DNA of 64,000 bases from G963675935 sp963675935 (GCA_963675935.2 CAXXPV010000003.1:496001-560000), one strand, 5' to 3'; positions 46,236 to 56,106 are shown, counted from the stretch's first letter. Notes: generated by a model not told the origin, from the letters alone. Numbers and translations: made by a program.

Positions 46236-48635
46236 TCAGACTATCCACAATTTTTCTACTTCCGTGGATATCCCCAGCAGCGGATCGTATTTCACGTCCG
46301 GCAAAGTGTAAAACCAGTCAGCTTCCCGGGTTTCGACAGTTCGCCGATGGCTGAACTGAATCGGCGCAAGGTAGGATGTGATCGGATCGCTGTCCTTAGG
46401 GCGGAAAAGATTGACAGCCAGCGGCGATGCACGACGAATCCAATCGCGTATCAATCCCGGCGTGAATCGTTCGACATTGATTATCTCATCGCGGAGTTGC
46501 TCGAATACTTTCACTTGGCGGACATAAGGCACCAGCACGCGAACCGAGTCGTTCTGGATGATTTTATAGTTCTTCGCAACACTATCAAACTCGCCGGCGC
46601 GAACGGCATCGAGCAACACGCGCTCGTTGTCGGTTTCCGTGGAATCCTTGCCCGTCATAAGATAAAAACGGCGAAAATAGTCGTCGAGTCGTTTAGGATC
46701 ACCGAGAATGTCCGTGGCATCTAAATCAACTTGCCCGGATAATCCGTTCAAGAAGCTTTCCGTGGCATCGACGGCCTGTTCATAACCTGGCGGATAAAGA
46801 CGACGATCATCCTGTGGCTTGAAAACGACCACTTGCCCAAGATGCCGGCGTCCGTGACGATTGCATCGACCGGCAGCCTGGGCAATCGCCTCCAAAGGGG
46901 CCAACGCACGGTAAACTACCGGGAAATCGAGATCGACCCCGGCTTCAACACATTGAGTTGCGATCAAGTGAATCGGCTGCCCATGTGCCAGGCGTGAGCG
47001 TACGTCTTTCAATGCTTTTTCCCGATGCGCCGGGCACATATTCGTGGAGAGATGCAATAGCCCTGTCTTTTCGTTCATTCCCCGCTCGCGGAGCGATGCG
47101 ATCAAACTTGCCGCGTGGCGTTTTAGATTGACGATACAAAGAACTTGCCTTTGCTTCTGCAATTCAGAAGCGATGTCATTCAAGGAGAGGGCTTCGCGGT
47201 GCCGCCACTGAACGTGAACGCGGCCGGCGACGTCGCCATACAACGCGGGCACATCGTTTACGATTTCCGTCGGTTGCCAGCCACGGGCGGCGAACGCCGG
47301 CGCGATTCGCTTGTTGAAGACATCGAACGCCGGTTGCGTGGCTGTGGAAAAAACCACTGTCGCACGGAAAGGTCCGTCGGGATCGGACAAACGCGACAGC
47401 GTGGCCAATGTCGCCACGGCCAAGTCCGGCGGCAGCGTCTGCACCTCATCGCAGAGAATGACGCTTCCCGCCAACCGGTGAAGTTTTCGGCATCGAGAGG
47501 GCCGATCGGCCATGAGCGATTCCAAGAACTGTACGTTCGTCGTCAGAATGACGGGAGCGTCCCAATTCTCGACAAGCAGCCGAGGCGGGGTTTGTCCGTC
47601 TTTGTCCGAATCGTCGGCAACGCCGTCTAGCGACGGACGATCGCAATGGTCGGCGAGGCTGTGATGTTCCAGAATTGTGCGCGGATCAAAGCCGTTTTGT
47701 TCGCCGAAAATCGCGAGGTAGTCTTTCGCCGTCTGATCGAGGATGTTCAGAAACGGCAACACGACGACAATGCGGTGGAGATGGTGCGTTTTGGCGTGAT
47801 GCAATGCAAAGGCGAGCATGGCCAATGTTTTGCCAGTGCCGGTGGGCGCGAAAATCGTAAACAAGCCCTGCGGACGTGCCGAGGCGGCAAGGCAATCTTG
47901 GCGCAACCGTTCGCGCGCGGCCGACAAGGGCGAATCTCGGTGTTCGTTGCGAACCGCCGCCAGAAACCCATCGAGTGACGCAATGGCGCGATCGACGTCG
48001 AGCGCCGGCCCATCCTTGCGCGGACGGTAGGGCGTCTCAGCATTGCCGTCAAAGTGGGCCTCCGTTGCCAAATAATCGGCATCGACCAGTGCGGAAAAAA
48101 GCATTCGCACGTCGAGCATATCGGATGCACATCGAATGCCGGGAATAAGCCCTCCGGTTACTTTGGACAATTCCATGCCGTCGGCCGAAAACCGCTCAAA
48201 AAGTCGTTGGTAATTGATGTCTGAAAACAGATCGGCGTGTTTTGCCAGATCGTCCGCGATCGAACGGAGAAAATGCGACAAATTACAATCGAGACGCCCA
48301 AGCCCAGCATGGTGCCCGGCGATGGCCACGGCGGGCATGATGCCGCGACGTTTCATCCACTGCAACGCCACCAATGCCCCCGCAGTCCAGTGATCGCGGC
48401 TGCGTTCGCAATGCGGGTTTTCGAGACGCCGTTGAAACTGCTCGCCATATTTTCCCAGATCATGCAGCAACCCCATCGCGCGGCCTTGTTCTCCGGCGCC
48501 GAAAGCGGCGGAGAATCGGGTGGAATAGTCGGCCACGCGCAGAAGGTGGTCGCGGAGAAACTCGGATACGCCGGCGCCGTTGGCGCTGTGACCCAAGAAC
48601 CGACGGCCGCTGGAATCAGCTTTGTCCGGTTGCAT
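46236..48635 (-). CDS. cas3: CRISPR-associated nuclease-helicase Cas3
   Basis: Protein of 799 residues with an N-terminal HD nuclease domain (GLLHDLGKYGEQFQ, IAGHHAGLG) fused to an SF2 helicase (Walker A APTGTGKT, DEVQ-type Walker B ILCDEVQTLP, motif VI region QCVEAGVDLDFP, QAAGRCNRHG). It unwinds and degrades DNA marked by Cascade. I prefer ATG 48635; GTG 48650 adds five residues. First gene of the locus in transcription order. No frameshift or loss of catalytic residues is visible. Confidence 0.95.
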   Translation of the reverse strand: MQPDKADSSGRRFLGHSANGAGVSEFLRDHLLRVADYSTRFSAAFGAGEQGRAMGLLHDLGKYGEQFQRRLENPHCERSRDHWTAGALVALQWMKRRGIMPAVAIAGHHAGLGRLDCNLSHFLRSIADDLAKHADLFSDINYQRLFERFSADGMELSKVTGGLIPGIRCASDMLDVRMLFSALVDADYLATEAHFDGNAETPYRPRKDGPALDVDRAIASLDGFLAAVRNEHRDSPLSAARERLRQDCLAASARPQGLFTIFAPTGTGKTLAMLAFALHHAKTHHLHRIVVVLPFLNILDQTAKDYLAIFGEQNGFDPRTILEHHSLADHCDRPSLDGVADDSDKDGQTPPRLLVENWDAPVILTTNVQFLESLMADRPSRCRKLHRLAGSVILCDEVQTLPPDLAVATLATLSRLSDPDGPFRATVVFSTATQPAFDVFNKRIAPAFAARGWQPTEIVNDVPALYGDVAGRVHVQWRHREALSLNDIASELQKQRQVLCIVNLKRHAASLIASLRERGMNEKTGLLHLSTNMCPAHREKALKDVRSRLAHGQPIHLIATQCVEAGVDLDFPVVYRALAPLEAIAQAAGRCNRHGRRHLGQVVVFKPQDDRRLYPPGYEQAVDATESFLNGLSGQVDLDATDILGDPKRLDDYFRRFYLMTGKDSTETDNERVLLDAVRAGEFDSVAKNYKIIQNDSVRVLVPYVRQVKVFEQLRDEIINVERFTPGLIRDWIRRASPLAVNLFRPKDSDPITSYLAPIQFSHRRTVETREADWFYTLPDVKYDPLLGISTEVEKLWIV

Positions 48636-48898
48636 CGCATCGCCCCCCACATTACAACCCTTGATGCCCTGGCCGCGATTTCGGCTGGCGCTATCCCGGC
48701 AGTCGCTTCAGTGCGGCCCGCTCCGTCATGGCGATTGTCGAACCAAGACGCTTATCGCAACGTCAGCCCATGTACCAAGAGATGCTTTGATGATACTTCG
48801 ATTAGCAATTTGTACAAGGAGGCCAAAGTATTAGGTGGTGGGTTCAGTTTTGGACAAATTCTAATGGTTTGGAACCCTCGGGTTCGTCGTTCATCGGC

Positions 48899-49025
48899 TA
48901 ACAGCCCGTTGAAAAAGTCTGTAGGAGGCGACTCCCGTCGCCAGACTGTGCGGAAAAAACACCGGAAAATCGGCGACAGGAGTCGCCTCCTACAATCCGA
49001 AAATTACTTTTTCAACAGGCTGCTA
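48899..49025. mobile_element. MITE with TTGAAAAAGT ends upstream of cas3
   Basis: 127-bp element with about 20-bp imperfect inverted ends (TAACAGCCCGTTGAAAAAGT and complement of TAGCAGCCTGTTGAAAAAGT) and an inner GTAGGAGGCGACTCC palindrome also seen at 19011-19094. Its right end abuts the IS at 49028. Confidence 0.7.
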
Positions 49026-49027
49026 AA

Positions 49028-50489
49028 CAGTAGTTTCTAGGACTTTTTGATATTCACAAGGACGCCCCTTTCGGGACATCATGCGGTTTGGAAACATCTC
49101 GCTTGATACCCGAAAGGAGAGCGTCATGGATGATATTAAGGAGCTTTGCTCGGAATGGCAATCGCTTTTGGAAAACTTTCGCGGAGTTTTTACCCTCGGC
49201 GGTTGGGTACGGTTCACCCAATGGGCCACCGGAACTGTCCTGTGTTCCGAGGAACACACGATTACCCAGATACTCACCGGACTCGGTTTGGAGACTCAGT
49301 GGCGAAACGTCGAGTGCTTCGCGGAATATGGAGCGTGGGACCGCGAGGCCGTCGAACGCCAGTTGATGCGGTTGGTCGAACAAGAACATCCGGCACGATG
49401 GGGAAGGTATCATCCCGTGGCCATTGACGACACCAAAGAACATCGAACCAGCGCGGACGTGTGGGGAACTTGCACCTTCCACGAATCCGGCGCGCGGAGT
49501 CCCAACCGCGCCACGACGGTCCGCGCGCACAACTGGGTCGTCATGGGCGATCTCGCACCAGGCAAGCCGTGGACCTACATGCCCACCGCGTCGCGGCTGT
49601 ATTTTCGCAAGAGCCAATTGCCCGCCGGCGAACGGTTTCAGACCAAAACGGCGATGGCGGTGGAGATGCTCCGCGAGGTCGATGCGGAATCGGCGGCCTC
49701 GGTTTTGGCCGCGTTTGACGGGGCTTATGCGATGGAAACGGTCATCAAGCCGTGCTTGAATCCACCCGAGGGAAAACGTCGCATCGAGTTCGTCACGCGA
49801 TTGCGGCGCGACGCTCGCTTGTACGAGCCGTTGGCCGCGTCGGCCAAAAATCCGAAAGGCGGTCGGCCGCGCAAATGGGGAAAACGTTTGCCAGCGCCCC
49901 AGGAACACGACAAGTGGAATATGCCTTGGCGGCAAGGCCGCGCCTACGTCTACGGCCGCATCCGCACATTCCGCTACAAGTGCCTGCAATGCTGTTGGTC
50001 GGTCAGCGGCCCCGAACAACTCATGGCCGCGTTTGTGTTCGAGGTGCCTGGCTACGACAAACTGTGGGCGACGATCACCAGCGCCTCCGACTTGTCGGCG
50101 AGCCAAACACTTTCCGCCAACAGCGGACGCTTTCGGCAGGAAGATGGATTCCGCGATCACAAGCAGCGATTGGGCATGGAAGAATGTCGGGCGTGGACGA
50201 AGGAGCCGGTGTTGCGAACGTTCCAAATCCAGATGACGACGCTGACGTTGCTGCGGCTGATGCAGTTTCGCCTGGCCGACCGTTTCGGCGAGAGTTGGTG
50301 TCCGCCACCGCCTTGGAACTCGGGCAAACGTCACGTGTCGATCCTCGATCTGCGTCGATTGTTCTGGAAGCATCGTTCGAGGTTTTCGCAAGTCATGTCC
50401 GCCTTGAACGACTTGGAAAAACCTCCCCAAACCAAATATCTCAGCGGCCAGCCCACCAGCCGGGCCGCTTAAAGTCCTAGAAACTACTG
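49028..50489 (+). mobile_element. Complete insertion sequence with 19-bp inverted repeats
   Basis: 1462-bp IS. Perfect 19-bp terminal inverted repeats CAGTAGTTTCTAGGACTTT (49028-49046) and complement (50471-50489), flanked by the 6-bp direct repeat GCTAAA (49022-49027 and 50490-50495). One transposase gene fills it. Intact ends and frame suggest recent insertion. A remnant of the same IS lies at 32884-32974 in the opposite orientation. Confidence 0.9.
49126..50472 (+). CDS. DDE-type IS transposase
   Basis: Protein of 448 residues. Likely RNase H-fold DDE transposase of the IS4/IS701-like superfamily: first Asp in VAIDDTKEHRTSADVWG, second in VLAAFDGAYAMETV, and Glu in FRQEDGFRDHKQRLGMEECRAW, close to the C-terminal acid motif of such enzymes. 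Exact IS family is uncertain; a 6-bp target duplication is recorded here. ATG 49126 has AAAGGAGAG just upstream; the in-frame ATG 49081 has no such site. The coding end overlaps the right terminal repeat by two bases. Confidence 0.85.
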   Translation: MDDIKELCSEWQSLLENFRGVFTLGGWVRFTQWATGTVLCSEEHTITQILTGLGLETQWRNVECFAEYGAWDREAVERQLMRLVEQEHPARWGRYHPVAIDDTKEHRTSADVWGTCTFHESGARSPNRATTVRAHNWVVMGDLAPGKPWTYMPTASRLYFRKSQLPAGERFQTKTAMAVEMLREVDAESAASVLAAFDGAYAMETVIKPCLNPPEGKRRIEFVTRLRRDARLYEPLAASAKNPKGGRPRKWGKRLPAPQEHDKWNMPWRQGRAYVYGRIRTFRYKCLQCCWSVSGPEQLMAAFVFEVPGYDKLWATITSASDLSASQTLSANSGRFRQEDGFRDHKQRLGMEECRAWTKEPVLRTFQIQMTTLTLLRLMQFRLADRFGESWCPPPPWNSGKRHVSILDLRRLFWKHRSRFSQVMSALNDLEKPPQTKYLSGQPTSRAA

Positions 50490-50838
50490 GCTAAACGGGT
50501 TTATGCGACGTTGCTTTTCTGGGAGTCAATAAAGCAGCCGCTGCCCACGGTTATCCGTGGCCCAAAACGGAAAACCGTGGATTTGTCGCTGTATTCTTCG
50601 TTTCTTTCTGCCGAATCTGCTTGGCGCAACTGTCGGGCCATATTAGGATTAGGTCTTTCCTGTCTGAAATCGATCAACCGCGGCACGCGGAATGCTTAAG
50701 CGATGGCGACTCTGGTGTCGAAAATGAGTGGAACCTCTTGGCCCATCCGTTGGCAATATAAACAGCATTTGCCGCGTGGGTAGCGGGGTTAAACGGGGTG
50801 GTTTGTTTCGCTGGCTAAAACGACGAGGTCAGAAGCAA
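50490..50838. other. Intergenic region before hdrC
   Basis: 349 bases between the IS and hdrC. It contains a small palindrome around CCACGGTTATCCGTGG (50548-50563) but no gene. The hdr promoter should lie here; no consensus is obvious. Confidence 0.4.
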
Positions 50839-51411
50839 ATGGCGCATGTTGCCGAAAAAAAAGGCACCTTCCTTGAGGAGGTCATCGAGGCCACGCCCGA
50901 TGGAGAGCGGTTGGTCCACTGTCTTCAGTGCGGGAGCTGCGGCGGTTCGTGCCCCAGCAGCGCCGACATGGAGTATACGCCCCGCACACTGATCGCCATG
51001 ATTAACGCCGGCCAGCGCGACGCCGTGTTGGCGGCCAACACGATGTGGGCGTGCGTTTCGTGTTACTCTTGCACGAGCCGCTGCCCGCAAGAAATTCCCA
51101 TCACCGACATCATCTATTCGCTCAAGCGGATGGCGATTGCCGAGCATCGCTACCACGGCACCGACGCCCCGGCCTTGGCCGTCACGTTCACCGGCTTCGT
51201 CGAGAAGTATGGCCGGAGCTATGAGGCCGGGCTAGGCACGGGCTATCATCTGCTCAAGCGAATGAAGCCGTTCCAATTGTTGCAGATGGCGCCGATGGGC
51301 ATTCAGATTTTCACCCGCGGGCGCATGGGCATCTTGCCCACCAAGATTCGTCAGATCGACCAGCTTCGGGCGATTATTAAGAAGTCGGAAGAACTCAGCG
51401 CGAAGAAGTAG
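50839..51411 (+). CDS. hdrC: Heterodisulfide reductase subunit C-like iron-sulfur protein
   Basis: Protein of 190 residues with two [4Fe-4S] ferredoxin motifs, CLQCGSCGGSCP (near 27-38) and CVSCYSCTSRCP (near 75-86), the HdrC pattern. In HdrABC it passes electrons between HdrA and the HdrB active site. The C-terminal half (KRMKPFQLLQMAPMG) is the usual helical extension of bacterial HdrC. ATG 50839 with GAGGTCAG upstream; 37 upstream in-frame codons lack homologue-like sequence. First gene of the hdr-mvh cluster. Confidence 0.9.
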   Translation: MAHVAEKKGTFLEEVIEATPDGERLVHCLQCGSCGGSCPSSADMEYTPRTLIAMINAGQRDAVLAANTMWACVSCYSCTSRCPQEIPITDIIYSLKRMAIAEHRYHGTDAPALAVTFTGFVEKYGRSYEAGLGTGYHLLKRMKPFQLLQMAPMGIQIFTRGRMGILPTKIRQIDQLRAIIKKSEELSAKK

Positions 51412-51560
51412 TGGTCGGTGGCCAGTGGCTAGTGGCCAGTGACAGGCGATCCGCATGCAAGAATGAATGGGACGATTCCGCAAAACTACTTTCATCAGTA
51501 AAAAATACTCTGGTTGCTGACCACTAGCCACTGGTCACTGACCACTAGCCACTAGCCACC
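51412..51560. repeat. Inverted heptanucleotide repeats (GTGGCTA/TAGCCAC) between hdrC and hdrB
   Basis: Left block of AGTGGCC/AGTGGCT/AGTGGTC units (51411-51443) and right block of ACCACTAGCC-type units (51517-51560) are complementary, able to form a long imperfect hairpin whose right arm runs into the hdrB start. The 7-bp period resembles the short tandemly repeated repetitive sequences known from cyanobacteria. Confidence 0.65.
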
Positions 51561-52451
51561 ATGAAATACGCCTATTTTCCCGGTTGTTCGCTCGAATGCA
51601 ACGCCGCCGCCTACGACGTTTCGGTCCATGAAGTGGCCGATTTGTTGGGCATCAAGCTCCAGACGATCGACGACTGGAATTGCTGCGGCGCCACCGAGTA
51701 TTTCAGTCAAAACGAATTGACCGCCTGCGCCGTCATCGCCAGAAACCTGGCGCTGGTCGAGCCGTCGCTCGATCAGCTCGTGGCCCCGTGCGCCGCGTGC
51801 TATTTGAACTTGAAGAAGACCGACCGGCTGATGGCCGACCACGCCGACATGAACGCCAAGGTCAACGAGTGCTTGGCCGCGGGCGGATTGAGCTACAAGC
51901 CGGGCCGCGTGACGGTGCGCCACATGCTCGACGTGATCGTCGACGACATCGGCGAGACGGCCATTCGCGACAAGGTCGTGCGGCCGCTGACCGGTCTGAA
52001 GTTGGCGCCCTATTACGGCTGCCAAGTCGTTCGCCCGATCGCCGACGGCGATGACACCGAATATCCGATGAAGATGGACCATCTGCTCACGTGGCTTGGG
52101 GCCGAGGTGGTTCCGTATCCGGCGAAGGCTTATTGCTGCGGCGGACATCTGACGCAAATCAGTGAGCCGCAGGCGTTCGAGTTGATTCGCCGGTTGCTGT
52201 TCTGCGCCGATGACAACGGGGCCGACATGATCGTCTGCATGTGCCCGATGTGCCAGTTGAACTTGGACGGCTATCAGGCCCGGGTCAACAGCTTCTTCGG
52301 CACGGAATATCGTCAGCCGATCATGTACTTCACGCAGTTGTTGGGCGTCGCCTTCGGGTTGGAGCCGCAGAAGCTGGGCTTCGGCAAGGAGATCGTGGCG
52401 GCCGCGCCGGTATTGAAGGAGAAGCTGGGGCGTCAAATGGCGGGATGCTAG
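51561..52451 (+). CDS. hdrB: Heterodisulfide reductase subunit B-like, two CCG domains
   Basis: Protein of 296 residues with two CCG cysteine-rich domains: WNCCGATEY (41-43) with PCAACY, and YCCGGH (near 192) with CPMCQ. In methanogens these hold the two noncubane [4Fe-4S] clusters that reduce CoM-S-S-CoB. The organism is not a methanogen, so the disulfide or other acceptor is unknown. ATG 51561 directly follows the repeat block, which may affect translation. Confidence 0.92.
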   Translation: MKYAYFPGCSLECNAAAYDVSVHEVADLLGIKLQTIDDWNCCGATEYFSQNELTACAVIARNLALVEPSLDQLVAPCAACYLNLKKTDRLMADHADMNAKVNECLAAGGLSYKPGRVTVRHMLDVIVDDIGETAIRDKVVRPLTGLKLAPYYGCQVVRPIADGDDTEYPMKMDHLLTWLGAEVVPYPAKAYCCGGHLTQISEPQAFELIRRLLFCADDNGADMIVCMCPMCQLNLDGYQARVNSFFGTEYRQPIMYFTQLLGVAFGLEPQKLGFGKEIVAAAPVLKEKLGRQMAGC

Positions 52452-52523
52452 CATGTAAAGCCGCCGCCATTGGCGGCGGTCTCAGCGCGACCCATGGTCG
52501 CGGCTTTAGACGGGAGAATCATC

Positions 52524-54533
52524 ATGGCCGAAAAAATCGGCATTTACGTTTGCCACTGCGGAAGCAACATCGCCGGAACGATCGACTGCGAAGAGGTCGC
52601 CCGCTGGGCAGGCCAAAACGTCAAGGACGTCGCCGTCGCCAAGGACTACAAGTTCATGTGTTCTTCGCTCGGTCAGCAGATGATCGAGGACGACATCAAG
52701 AATTTGGGGCTGACCGGCGTGGTCGTCGGCGCTTGCTCGCCGCACTTGCACGAAAAAACATTCCGCGCCACCTGCAAGCGGGCCGGCTTGAATCCGTTCC
52801 TCTGCCAGATGACCAATCTGCGCGAGCACGTCTCGTGGGTTAATCAGGATAAAGCCGCGGGAACCGAAAAGGCCAAGGCCCTGATCTCCGCCTCGGCCGA
52901 GCGCGTGAAGCATCAGCAGCCGCTCGAACCGATGCGGGTGAAGGTGAACCCCGCCACGCTGGTCGTCGGCGGCGGCATCGCCGGTCTGCAAGCCACGCTC
53001 GAACTGGCCGACGCCGGCAACAAGGTTTTTCTCGTCGAGCGCGAGCCGTCGATCGGCGGGCACATGGCCCAATTCGACAAGACGTTTCCCACGTTGGACT
53101 GTTCGGCCTGCATTCTGACGCCGAAGATGTCGGAAGTCGGCCAGCACGAAAACGTCACGATGTACACGTACTCCGAGTTGGAGGAAGTGACCGGCTCGGT
53201 GGGCGGTTTCCACGTGAAGATTCGCAAAAAGGCCCGGTTTGTCAACGAAGAAAAATGCACCGGCTGTGGCATTTGCATTGAAAAGTGCCCGAAGAAGGTG
53301 AAAGACGACGGCTTCGAGGTCGGCATGGGCATGCGGAAGTCGATCTACGTGCCATTCCCGCAAGCCGTGCCGCGCACGCCCGTGATCGACACGGCCAATT
53401 GCACGTGGTTCACCAAGGGCAAGTGCCAGGTTTGTTCGAAGATTTGTCCCACCGACGCGGTCGATTACGATCAGAAGGACGAGATTGTCGAGCTTGACGT
53501 CGGCAACATCATCATGGCCACCGGCTGGAAGCTGTTCGACTGCAAGCGGATTCCGCAGTACGGCTATGGGCGGTTGCCGAATGTTTACACGAGCATGGAG
53601 TTCGAGCGGCTTTGCAACGCGGCCGGCCCGACGAACGGCAAAATTGTCATGCGAGACGGCGTGACGGAGCCGAAATCGGTGGCCATCATCCACTGCGTCG
53701 GCAGCCGCGACACGAAGACGAACGCCTACTGCTCGTCGGTTTGCTGCATGGCGGCTCTCAAGCTCGAACATCTTCTGCTTGAGAAGACAAAGGCCGAGGT
53801 TTACGCCTTCTACATCGACATGCGGGCGCCGATGAAGGATTACGAGGAATTTTATCAACGTCTCTTGCAAGAGGGCGTGCATTTCGTACGCGGCAAGGTG
53901 GCCGAGGTGAGCGACGCCGCCCGAAACGCCGAGGAAAAGGGCCGGCTCATCGTCCAGGTGGAAGACACGCTGGTCGGGCGTCAGCGGCGGATTCCGGTCG
54001 ATATGGTCATTCTGATGGGCGCGATCGAGCCGCAGTCCGACGCGAAGGAATTGGGCATGAAATGCGGCATTTCGTGCGGCATGGCCGGCTGGTACACCGA
54101 GCGTCATCCGAAGCTCGACCCCGTGGCCACGATGACCGACGGCATCTTCGTGGCGGGCGTGTGCCAAGGTCCGAAAGACATTCCGGCCTCGGTGGCCCAA
54201 GGCGCGGCGGCTGCCGCCCGCGTGCAGGGCATGATTACCAAGGGCGAAGTGCTGATCGAGCCGATTGTGGCTTCGATCGACGAGGAGGAGTGCTCCGGTT
54301 GCAAGATATGCAACAACATGTGCCCGTACAACGCCATCGAGTTCGACGAGGAGAAGGGCGTGAGCCGGGTCATCAGCGCGCTTTGCAAGGGCTGCGGCAC
54401 GTGCGTGGCGGCGTGTCCGGCCGGCGCGATTACCGGGGCGCACTTCAACAACGAGCAGATTTTCGCCGAGATCGACGGAATTTTGTGGGACGCGCGGCCG
54501 CGGCAGGAAGCGGCGGCGGCGGCGACGGTGTAG
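52524..54533 (+). CDS. hdrA: Heterodisulfide reductase subunit A-like flavoprotein, electron-bifurcating
   Basis: Protein of 669 residues. An N-terminal CHCGSN segment is followed by a FAD domain (GGGIAGLQATLELADAG near 150), ferredoxin motifs CTGCGICIEKCP (near 244) and CQVCSKICP (near 302), a second FAD-linked part, and two C-terminal ferredoxin motifs CSGCKICNNMCP and CKGCGTCVAACP (near 590-630). HdrA bears the flavin that bifurcates electrons to ferredoxin and HdrB in known complexes. ATG 52524 has GGGAG upstream. The 72-bp gap after hdrB holds a small AAAGCCGC palindrome. Confidence 0.93.
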   Translation: MAEKIGIYVCHCGSNIAGTIDCEEVARWAGQNVKDVAVAKDYKFMCSSLGQQMIEDDIKNLGLTGVVVGACSPHLHEKTFRATCKRAGLNPFLCQMTNLREHVSWVNQDKAAGTEKAKALISASAERVKHQQPLEPMRVKVNPATLVVGGGIAGLQATLELADAGNKVFLVEREPSIGGHMAQFDKTFPTLDCSACILTPKMSEVGQHENVTMYTYSELEEVTGSVGGFHVKIRKKARFVNEEKCTGCGICIEKCPKKVKDDGFEVGMGMRKSIYVPFPQAVPRTPVIDTANCTWFTKGKCQVCSKICPTDAVDYDQKDEIVELDVGNIIMATGWKLFDCKRIPQYGYGRLPNVYTSMEFERLCNAAGPTNGKIVMRDGVTEPKSVAIIHCVGSRDTKTNAYCSSVCCMAALKLEHLLLEKTKAEVYAFYIDMRAPMKDYEEFYQRLLQEGVHFVRGKVAEVSDAARNAEEKGRLIVQVEDTLVGRQRRIPVDMVILMGAIEPQSDAKELGMKCGISCGMAGWYTERHPKLDPVATMTDGIFVAGVCQGPKDIPASVAQGAAAAARVQGMITKGEVLIEPIVASIDEEECSGCKICNNMCPYNAIEFDEEKGVSRVISALCKGCGTCVAACPAGAITGAHFNNEQIFAEIDGILWDARPRQEAAAAATV

Positions 54534-54625
54534 TGGAGAGACAAGAAAAACCGCTTGCGGTTTCGCAACGAGCCGCTTGCGGCTTCGCAATGAATACTGA
54601 CAACTGAAAACTTTGGCCCCCTATC

Positions 54626-55123
54626 ATGCCAAACGAAAACTTCGAGCCTAAAATCGTGGGCTTTCTGTGCAACTGGTGCTCTTACAGAGCCGCGGATCTA
54701 GCGGGCTCCGCGCGTATCAAATATCCGCCGAACGTGCGGATCATTCGCGTCATGTGCAGCGGGCGCGTCGATCCGACGTTCGTCTTCAAGGCCCTTGCGC
54801 AAGGGGCCGACGGAGTGATGGTCGCCGGCTGCCATCCGGGCGAATGCCATTACATCGAGCAGAACTACAAGGCCATGCGGCGGTTCTCCATGATGCAGCA
54901 CACGCTCAAGGCGTTGGGCGTCGAGGAAGACCGCGTGCAGTTGGTCTGGGCCTCGGCGGCTGAGGGCCAGCGATTGGCTGAGTGCATCACGAAGCTGGTC
55001 GATGACGTGAAGCGGCTCGGCCCGCTCCATTGGCCCGAGAATTGGAACGAAAACGGCGAGCGTTTGCACGCCCTGGAAGAAATCGTCAAAGAACACGAAG
55101 AGGCGATGGAGGTGCCGGCATGA
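54626..55123 (+). CDS. mvhD: MvhD, electron-transfer subunit linking hydrogenase to Hdr
   Basis: Protein of 165 residues with the MvhD [2Fe-2S] pattern: FLCNWCSYRAAD near 14-17, MCSGRVD and GCHPGECHY. MvhD hands electrons from the [NiFe] hydrogenase to HdrA. Its stop overlaps the mvhG start (ATGA at 55120), so they are co-translated. Repeats GCCGCTTGCGGTTTCGC occur in the 92-bp gap before it. Confidence 0.9.
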   Translation: MPNENFEPKIVGFLCNWCSYRAADLAGSARIKYPPNVRIIRVMCSGRVDPTFVFKALAQGADGVMVAGCHPGECHYIEQNYKAMRRFSMMQHTLKALGVEEDRVQLVWASAAEGQRLAECITKLVDDVKRLGPLHWPENWNENGERLHALEEIVKEHEEAMEVPA

Positions 55124-56106
55124 GCGACAACAAACCGAAGGGCAAGCTGGCGATTTACTGGGCGGCCTCGTGCGGCGGCTGCGAAATCTCGATCCTCGCC
55201 ATCGACGAAAAGATTTTGGACGTGGCCGCTGCGTTCGACATCGTGATGTTCCCTTGCGGGGCCGACGGCAAGGTGCGCGACGTTGAACGGATGGCCGACG
55301 GCGAGATCGACGTGTGCCTGTTCAACGGCGGCATCCGCACGAGCGAGCAGGAATACATGGCCCAACTGATGCGCCGCAAATCGAAGGTGCTTGTGGCCTT
55401 CGGCTCGTGCGCCTCGGAGGGCTGCATTCCGGGCCTGGGGAACATGAACACCCGCAAGCAGGTGTTCGACACGGTTTATAAAGAAGGTTCTTCGACCACG
55501 CCGGTCAATCCGCAGGACGTGCGGCCGCAGACCGAGACGAAGATGCCCGAGGGCACGCTGCACCTGCCGGTGTTTTACGACACCTTGAAGACGCTCGATC
55601 AGACGGTGGACGTTGACTACTATCTGCCGGGCTGCCCGCCGGAGGCCGAGAATATCTGGAAGGCCATCGTGGCGATTTTGGAAGGCAAGCTGCCGCCGAA
55701 GGGATCGACGATCGGCGTGAACACGACGGTTTGCGACGAGTGCAAGCGGAAGCGGAGCGAGAAGAAGATTAAGAAGTTCTATCGCACGTGGCAGATCATT
55801 CCCGACGAAGAGACGTGCCTTTTGGAGCAGGGTCTTTTGTGCTGCGGCATTGCCACGCGGGCGGGCTGCGGGGCGCTTTGCCCGGTGGTCAACTCGCCGT
55901 GTATCGGCTGCCACGGCGCGAACAACGGCGTGGCCGATTTCGGGGCGAGGCTCCAGAGCGCCATGGCGTCGGTGATCGACAGCAACGACCCGGACGAGAT
56001 CGACCGGATTATCGACGAGGGCATTCCCGATCCGATCGGGACGTTTTACCGGTTCTCGCTGGCGTCAAGCATGTTGCGGCGGAAGAAGAAAGTGGTCAGT
56101 GGTTAG
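55120..56106 (+). CDS. mvhG: Group 3c-type [NiFe] hydrogenase small subunit
   Basis: Protein of 328 residues with the cytoplasmic (no Tat signal) small-subunit fold. The proximal [4Fe-4S] ligands are in SCGGCEISI, FGSCASEGCIPG and GCPPEAENIW; the distal and medial cluster cysteines are in the C-terminal half (CCGIATRAGCGALCP, CIGCHGA). It passes electrons from H2 to MvhD. The last codons (VVSG) are read from a GTGGTCAGTGG repeat that continues past the stop. Confidence 0.92.
   Translation: MSDNKPKGKLAIYWAASCGGCEISILAIDEKILDVAAAFDIVMFPCGADGKVRDVERMADGEIDVCLFNGGIRTSEQEYMAQLMRRKSKVLVAFGSCASEGCIPGLGNMNTRKQVFDTVYKEGSSTTPVNPQDVRPQTETKMPEGTLHLPVFYDTLKTLDQTVDVDYYLPGCPPEAENIWKAIVAILEGKLPPKGSTIGVNTTVCDECKRKRSEKKIKKFYRTWQIIPDEETCLLEQGLLCCGIATRAGCGALCPVVNSPCIGCHGANNGVADFGARLQSAMASVIDSNDPDEIDRIIDEGIPDPIGTFYRFSLASSMLRRKKKVVSG

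Noticed and set aside
52506..54590. 694-codon minus-strand frame opposite hdrA
   Set aside because: Shadow frame of hdrA, which carries all expected cofactor motifs.
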